The translations under genes were made by a program, and so were the position numbers. The notes below the pieces were generated by a model. The model saw only the letters and a list, made by a program, of their open reading frames with translations, did no database searches and was not told the DNA's origin. A DNA stretch of 41,513 nt from a virus: positions 1 to 41,513 of IMG/VR virus record IMGVR_UViG_3300025030_000220; one strand, written 5' to 3'. This document shows positions 37,518 through 41,513 of this stretch, piece by piece. The first letter of the stretch is position 1; every line of letters starts with the position of its first letter.

Positions 37518-38463
37518 CCTCGCGGTAATCATCCCCGCCCGCGCCGAAGAATTTTTGAAAAACACGGTGGAAGATTTGCTGAAAAATAAGCGCGGTAATA
37601 CTGAAATTATCGTTGGGCTTGACGGACAATGGAGTAATCCACCGATAGACCAACACCCAGATGTAAATGTGATTTATGTTCCAGAATCTATTGGTCAACG
37701 CGCAATCTCAAATACGTGTGCCAGATTGACAAAAGCAAAATACATTATGAAACTCGATGCCCACTGTTCAGTTGATGAAGGATTTGATGTAAAAATGTTG
37801 GATGCTTTCAAAGAGGTTGGTGACAATGTTGTGATGGCTCCCACTATGAGGAACCTTCATGTATTTGATTGGATATGTAAGTGTGGCTTTACTCATTATC
37901 AAGATAAGGGAAATATCTGTCCACAGTGTTCAAGTCAGATGGACAAGAAAATAGTATGGCAACCGAGACGTGGCACCAGGAATTATTCCTACTGCTTTGA
38001 TAGCGAGCCGCACTTCCAGTATTTTCGTGAGTTTAGTCGCCGTCCAGAAGGACAGGGCGACATTACAGAATCAATGAGCTTACAAGGGAGTTGTTTCGTA
38101 ATGACGAAGGAAAAGTATTTTGACCTTAACATTGATGATGAAACAATGGGTTCGTGGGGAAGTCAAGGTTTAACTGTTGCCTGTAAATTTTGGTTATCGG
38201 GTGGAAAAGTATTGGTAAATCATCTCACGTGGTACTCGCATTGTTTCCGCACAAAATCAGCCAATGGTTTTGGGTTTCCTTATCCCCAATCTGGCAGACA
38301 AGTAGATAGTGCCAAAAAAATGGCGCGGGACTTATTTTTTGAGAATAAATGGGAGAAAGCCATACACTCATTATCTTGGCTGATTGAGAAGTTTAGCCCA
38401 GTGCCTGGTTGGACAAAAGAAGATATTGAGAGGATAAAGACTAATGAAAAAAATGTGGTATAA
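37507..38463 (+). CDS. GT2-family glycosyltransferase with zinc-ribbon insert
   Basis: 318 aa from ATG 37507 (an ATG at 37489 is also open). 'YDLAVIIPARAEEFLKNTVEDLLKN' starts the GT-A fold, 'IGQRAISNTCARLTKAKYIMKLDAHC' gives the DAH metal site. An inserted zinc ribbon, 'CKCGFTHYQDKGNICPQCSSQ', follows. 'SMSLQGSCFVMTKEKYF' and 'HLTWYSHCFRT' match the C-terminal pattern of the 269-aa GT2 gene. The zinc ribbon may help recognise the acceptor protein. Confidence 0.8.
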   Translation: MQYDLAVIIPARAEEFLKNTVEDLLKNKRGNTEIIVGLDGQWSNPPIDQHPDVNVIYVPESIGQRAISNTCARLTKAKYIMKLDAHCSVDEGFDVKMLDAFKEVGDNVVMAPTMRNLHVFDWICKCGFTHYQDKGNICPQCSSQMDKKIVWQPRRGTRNYSYCFDSEPHFQYFREFSRRPEGQGDITESMSLQGSCFVMTKEKYFDLNIDDETMGSWGSQGLTVACKFWLSGGKVLVNHLTWYSHCFRTKSANGFGFPYPQSGRQVDSAKKMARDLFFENKWEKAIHSLSWLIEKFSPVPGWTKEDIERIKTNEKNVV

Positions 38464-38471
38464 TTTGAAAT
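38459..38471 (+). promoter_or_regulatory. -10 box before the large serine-rich gene
   Basis: TATAAT at 38459-38464, partly inside the previous gene's end, seven bases before the ATG at 38472. The -35 is poor. Confidence 0.45.
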
Positions 38472-40424
38472 ATGATTAAAGACTTATTCCTAAATAAAAA
38501 TAGCAAAGAGAAATCACAAATCAAATCTTTTGAAATTGCCAAATTAAAACATTCTGGTATCTATGACAGTCTTCAATATGGAACTAAAATTGAAATCATT
38601 GGCGAGGTAAAAGCCATAGAAATAAACGGGCAACACGGGATAGAACTTTTTGCCAAAGCGTGGCGAGGAACTCAACAGCTCGGTTTCGGAGCTGACGGCT
38701 CGGTTGAAATAGAAAGGTTTAGGATTTTCAATCCACCTATTCTCGTTGATGACCCGAATGGAATAATTATCAGAGAATGGACAGACGAAATAACAAAAGA
38801 ATTAAAACAAAGAAAACTAAAAGAAGACCCGATTGAAGCGATAAGACAAGTCATCGCTCATAATGCTAAAATAGTAGGAAAAGATAACGGGAAAATAGTA
38901 ACAGGCAAAGTGGGAAATACTACATCTACTTTTTTTCCTGATTATAATCCTGAAAGCACCAGTGTTGATGGACTTCTTAGTGATGAAACAGTAAAAACTA
39001 GTTGGACACTTAAAAAGACAGCTCCTGGAACAGGGGCTGATGACATTAGTGCTTCCGCAGGCGAAATGTATACGATGTCACCAGCTTCCGAGGGAACTGA
39101 TTATTGGTATAAAATTAGATGGTCAGCTTTTCTTTTTGATACTTCTACTATTGGCGGAGGAACTGTTAATTCTGCAATCCTTTCAATTTATGGCTTAAGC
39201 AAAGTGGACAATGGTTCGTGGGCTATTGACCTCAATATTTATTCATCATCTCCTGCTTCTAACACTTCATTAGCAGCAGGAGATTTTGACAGTTTCGGTA
39301 ATGTAAATTTCTCTACAAATATTAGCTATAGTAGCTGGTCAACATCAGGATATAATGATTTTAGTTTCAATGCAAATGGAACAAGCACAATTAACACATC
39401 CGGAGTTTCTAAGTTCGGACTTCTTGATTCTAAATATCTTATTGGCTCAAACACACCAACTTGGCAATCTAGCGGACAAAATGCTGTGGGTGGTTATTAT
39501 GTCGACCAAGCAGGCACTGCCAACGACCCTAAACTGGTGGTGGTGCATAGCAACCCTAATTCTCCTTCATCTTCTATTTCCAGTTCTATAAGTTCCTCTA
39601 TCTCTAGTTCACCAAGTTCCTCAATTTCTTCCTCAATATCGTCCTCAATTTCTTCCTCAATATCGTCCTCAATTTCTTCCTCAATATCGTCCTCAATTTC
39701 TTCCTCAATATCGTCCTCAATTTCTTCCTCAATATCGTCCTCAATTTCTTCCTCAATATCGTCCTCAATTTCTTCCTCAATATCGTCCTCAATTTCTTCC
39801 TCAATATCGTCTTCTGTCAGCTCTAGTATTTCTTCATCAGTATCACCCTCCACAAGTATTTCTAGTTCTATTTCCTCAAGTCCATCTACTTCTATTTCAT
39901 CTTCAATTTCTTCCAGCATTTCCTCATCTATTTCCTTATCTATATCTACTTCCATTTCATCTTCCCCATCATCTTCGGTTAGTCCATCTAGTTCCATTTC
40001 TTCATCTATCTCTAGTTCTGTGTCTAGCTCGCCAAGCATATCAATTTCTTCTTCTATCTCTAGTTCGCCTTCTATTTCAATATCAAGTTCACCTAGCAGT
40101 TCCATTTCTTCTTCTATCTCTAGTTCTGTGTCTAGCTCGCCAAGCATATCAATTTCTTCTTCTATCTCTAGTTCGCCTTCTATTTCAATATCAAGTTCAC
40201 CTAGCAGTTCCATTTCTTCTTCTATCTCTAGTTCGCCTTCTATTTCAATATCAAGTTCACCTAGCAGTTCCATTTCTTCATCTCCATCATCATCTGTTTC
40301 TCCGTCATCATCCATTTCTAGTTCTCCATCCGCTTCTCCTTCCCCATCAGCCGCAATAGGAATTATTCTTGGCAGAAACAATGATACCAGTATAATAAGA
40401 GGTGTTCGCTTAATTAAAACTTAA
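38472..40424 (+). CDS. Large serine-rich virion protein with DNRLRE-like domain
   Basis: 650 aa. An N-terminal domain (1-145) is followed by a beta-sandwich (about 165-358): 'KIRWSAFLFDTSTIGGGTVNSAILSIYG', 'AAGDFDSFGNVNFST', 'YNDFSFNANGTSTI' and 'TANDPKLVV', resembling DNRLRE/CBM-type domains in phage and surface proteins. Residues about 363-622 are almost only Ser with Ile/Pro/Val, then comes a short conserved-looking end ('IGIILGRNNDTSIIRGVRLIKT'). No signal or anchor, so it is more likely a virion component than a host surface protein. It directly follows the glycosyltransferases. Confidence 0.75.
   Translation: MIKDLFLNKNSKEKSQIKSFEIAKLKHSGIYDSLQYGTKIEIIGEVKAIEINGQHGIELFAKAWRGTQQLGFGADGSVEIERFRIFNPPILVDDPNGIIIREWTDEITKELKQRKLKEDPIEAIRQVIAHNAKIVGKDNGKIVTGKVGNTTSTFFPDYNPESTSVDGLLSDETVKTSWTLKKTAPGTGADDISASAGEMYTMSPASEGTDYWYKIRWSAFLFDTSTIGGGTVNSAILSIYGLSKVDNGSWAIDLNIYSSSPASNTSLAAGDFDSFGNVNFSTNISYSSWSTSGYNDFSFNANGTSTINTSGVSKFGLLDSKYLIGSNTPTWQSSGQNAVGGYYVDQAGTANDPKLVVVHSNPNSPSSSISSSISSSISSSPSSSISSSISSSISSSISSSISSSISSSISSSISSSISSSISSSISSSISSSISSSISSSISSSISSSVSSSISSSVSPSTSISSSISSSPSTSISSSISSSISSSISLSISTSISSSPSSSVSPSSSISSSISSSVSSSPSISISSSISSSPSISISSSPSSSISSSISSSVSSSPSISISSSISSSPSISISSSPSSSISSSISSSPSISISSSPSSSISSSPSSSVSPSSSISSSPSASPSPSAAIGIILGRNNDTSIIRGVRLIKT
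39618..39809 (+). repeat. Eight perfect 24-bp coding repeats
   Basis: TCCTCAATTTCTTCCTCAAT plus ATCG, repeated eight times without a single change, in frame, encoding SSISSSIS. Such identity means recent expansion by slippage or recombination. No spacers are present, so it is not a CRISPR array. Confidence 0.95.
40011..40280 (+). repeat. 108-bp repeats with a truncated third copy
   Basis: A 36-codon unit starting at 40011 repeats at 40119 with near-perfect identity; a third, shorter copy (about 60 bp) begins near 40227. Internal repeats of 'tctagttc...' exist. It lies in the same serine-rich region. Confidence 0.75.
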
Positions 40425-40427
40425 TGT

Positions 40428-40439
40428 TATAATATCTTT
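40428..40439 (+). promoter_or_regulatory. -10 box 6 nt before the neck-like gene
   Basis: TATAAT (40428-40433), six bases, ATG at 40440. The -35 is weak. Confidence 0.5.
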
Positions 40440-41318
40440 ATGTTGTATAGCGCGCTTATAACACTTTTAAGAAATCAAGTTGGCGATACCCGCCGAAGGA
40501 CTCATGTTGATTTTACGGGCGATGGAAGCACAACTATTTTCCAATTGCCAGACGAAACATTTCCTGTTCTCGACCAAGCAGGCACTTATATCTTAAAAGT
40601 TGCTGGCACTACTCAAACCGAAACCACAAATTTCACCCTAGACAAAGATACGGGAACTATTGTTTTTGTGACCACAGCTCCCACAAGTGGTCAAGCGGTC
40701 ACTTTTGATGCAAGCGCGGTCTATCTCACAGACCAAAATTGGCTTGATATTATCAATCAAGTTATTTATTCAATGGGCGATGATTTCTGGAAAGAATTTA
40801 TTGATACCGCCCACACTGCCACAGCGAATATGTTGTCGCTTTCCCTTGTGTCATTACAAGTAAATGCAATAGCGGTTTATGAATTTCAGCGCCGTGTAGC
40901 AACTACTGATGATTGGACTCCTGTAGAAGAGGATTGTAATTGGAGATATGACCGCGATAATAATATAATTTATATTGGCATTAGAAATGCTTTCACTTTA
41001 ACAGGAGAACTTATTCGTCTCCGCGGGTTAAAAAAATACACGATAGGAACATTGGTCTCAAGCACCTTGGATGTGCAAGATAAATTCCTTACCATTCTTG
41101 AATATGGTTGTATTGCCCGTTATTGGAGACATCGCTATAAGAGCGTGGTCGAACTTGTTTCGAAGATGTCTCAAGAAGCATCACGCACTCCATTGCAGGA
41201 ACTTATAATGTTATCTGACCGATTTGACCGTCTCTATGAAATTGAAAAAGGGAAATTAAAACCAGGAAAACCCGCACATATTATAGCGCCCTATAAAAAT
41301 GGAGGAGGCAGACCTTAA
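40440..41318 (+). CDS. Putative neck/adaptor structural protein
   Basis: 292 aa. The start 'LYSALITLLRNQVGDTRRRTHVDFTGDGSTTIFQLPDETFPVL' has the 'dGxttxFxLpe.p' beta motif of phage virion proteins; 'SGQAVTFDASAVYLTDQNWLDIINQVI' links to a helical part with 'DKFLTILEYGCIARYWRHRYKS' and 'SRTPLQELIMLSDRFDRLYEIEKGK'. It probably belongs to the head-tail junction, from its location between capsid genes and the tail-region protein. No specific family is assigned. Confidence 0.6.
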   Translation: MLYSALITLLRNQVGDTRRRTHVDFTGDGSTTIFQLPDETFPVLDQAGTYILKVAGTTQTETTNFTLDKDTGTIVFVTTAPTSGQAVTFDASAVYLTDQNWLDIINQVIYSMGDDFWKEFIDTAHTATANMLSLSLVSLQVNAIAVYEFQRRVATTDDWTPVEEDCNWRYDRDNNIIYIGIRNAFTLTGELIRLRGLKKYTIGTLVSSTLDVQDKFLTILEYGCIARYWRHRYKSVVELVSKMSQEASRTPLQELIMLSDRFDRLYEIEKGKLKPGKPAHIIAPYKNGGGRP

Positions 41319-41333
41319 TTCGAAAATAAAACT

Positions 41334-41513
41334 ATGAGTTATGTTACAGGTGGCACAAAGGGCAAATACCATGTTGGACTAAACGGGCAAGGGTTAATCC
41401 TTTCTGGTTCTCCCGACCGTCTTGCTTATGAAATGAAGCAAGCGCCAATCTATGGAAATCGATTTGCCCAAGGAGACCGTTCCTATGGGGATTTTTCTTT
41501 CTGGTGGTTTTGG
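41334..41513 (+). CDS. N-terminal part of a tail-region protein (cut by window end)
   Basis: 60 codons from ATG 41334, open to the last base: 'MSYVTGGTKGKYHVGLNGQG' then 'ILSGSPDRLAYEMKQAPIYGNRFAQGDRSYGDFSFWWFW'. It starts 15 nt after the neck-like gene. It may be the beginning of the gene whose end is at 2-1213. Joining base 41513 straight to base 1 would hit a TAA, so bases are missing between. Confidence 0.65.
   Translation, partial: MSYVTGGTKGKYHVGLNGQGLILSGSPDRLAYEMKQAPIYGNRFAQGDRSYGDFSFWWFW

Noticed and set aside
39604-39804. 'LRTILRKK' repeat frame
   Set aside because: Mirror of the 24-bp repeats in another frame; no independent start context.
39618-39809. CRISPR array
   Set aside because: Repeats are contiguous with no spacers and lie inside a coding frame.
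39497-40381. Long acidic reading frame opposite the serine-rich gene
   Set aside because: It is the complement of low-complexity Ser codons, begins in no coding context, and the + frame continues a real N-terminal domain.
1-41513. Alternative genetic code
   Set aside because: TGA, TAA and TAG all act as stops at clean gene ends and ATGA overlaps.

Overview
The window is almost the whole genome of a tailed bacteriophage (Caudoviricetes), AT-rich, using the standard code (TGA is a stop in many ATGA gene overlaps). The diagnostic genes are a large terminase, an SPP1-type portal, an SU10/DUF5309-type major capsid protein, a scaffold-like protein and a decoration-like protein. Three large proteins (532, 469 and 1282 aa) lie between portal and scaffold, and no tail tube or tape-measure gene is visible, which suggests a short-tailed, podovirus-like virion with ejection proteins. 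There is no integrase, repressor, DNA polymerase or RNA polymerase. Two peptidoglycan hydrolases imply a bacterial host, and promoters are ordinary sigma70 type. I cannot name the host.

Layout. (1) From 19545 to the right end, continuing at 2-2664, all genes are on the + strand. This late arm holds packaging, portal, ejection proteins, scaffold, capsid, decoration, a serine-rich/glycosyltransferase cassette, a neck-like protein, a tail-region protein cut by both window ends, then small membrane proteins, an M23 peptidase and a holin-like peptide. A bidirectional terminator (about 2669-2699) separates it from the early arm. (2) From 18129 down to 2735 all genes are on the - strand. This early arm holds many small proteins, RNase H, a replication protein, a DnaC-like loader, zinc ribbons, a Cas4-like nuclease, a Tad2-like anti-Thoeris candidate, a RecF/SMC-like ATPase, a DUF3820-like protein, an HTH protein, an SLT lysozyme, an MT-A70 methylase, a VRR-NUC nuclease, a peptide deformylase, HNH endonucleases and a tRNA-Glu. 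(3) Between the arms, 18130-19544 has no convincing gene. It holds repeats, promoters and about 650 nt of dense hairpins ending in a strong terminator, best explained as a large ornate noncoding RNA.

Expression. Most genes lack a Shine-Dalgarno site. Several operon-leading genes have the -10 hexamer ending only 6-7 nt before the ATG, four of them with a good -35 at 16-17 bp, so leaderless mRNAs are likely. Three early-region -35 boxes abut tandem 10-bp repeats ending in ATAAC (GTTAT on the transcribed strand) that include DnaA-box-like 9-mers. This suits a phage that recruits the host replisome through its own helicase loader.

Most notable: the giant RNA candidate; the cassette in which two mucin-like serine-rich virion proteins flank four glycosyltransferase-type genes and a methyltransferase-like gene, suggesting a self-glycosylated particle; and the GTTAT-iteron early promoters. 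All functions are read from motifs and context only.
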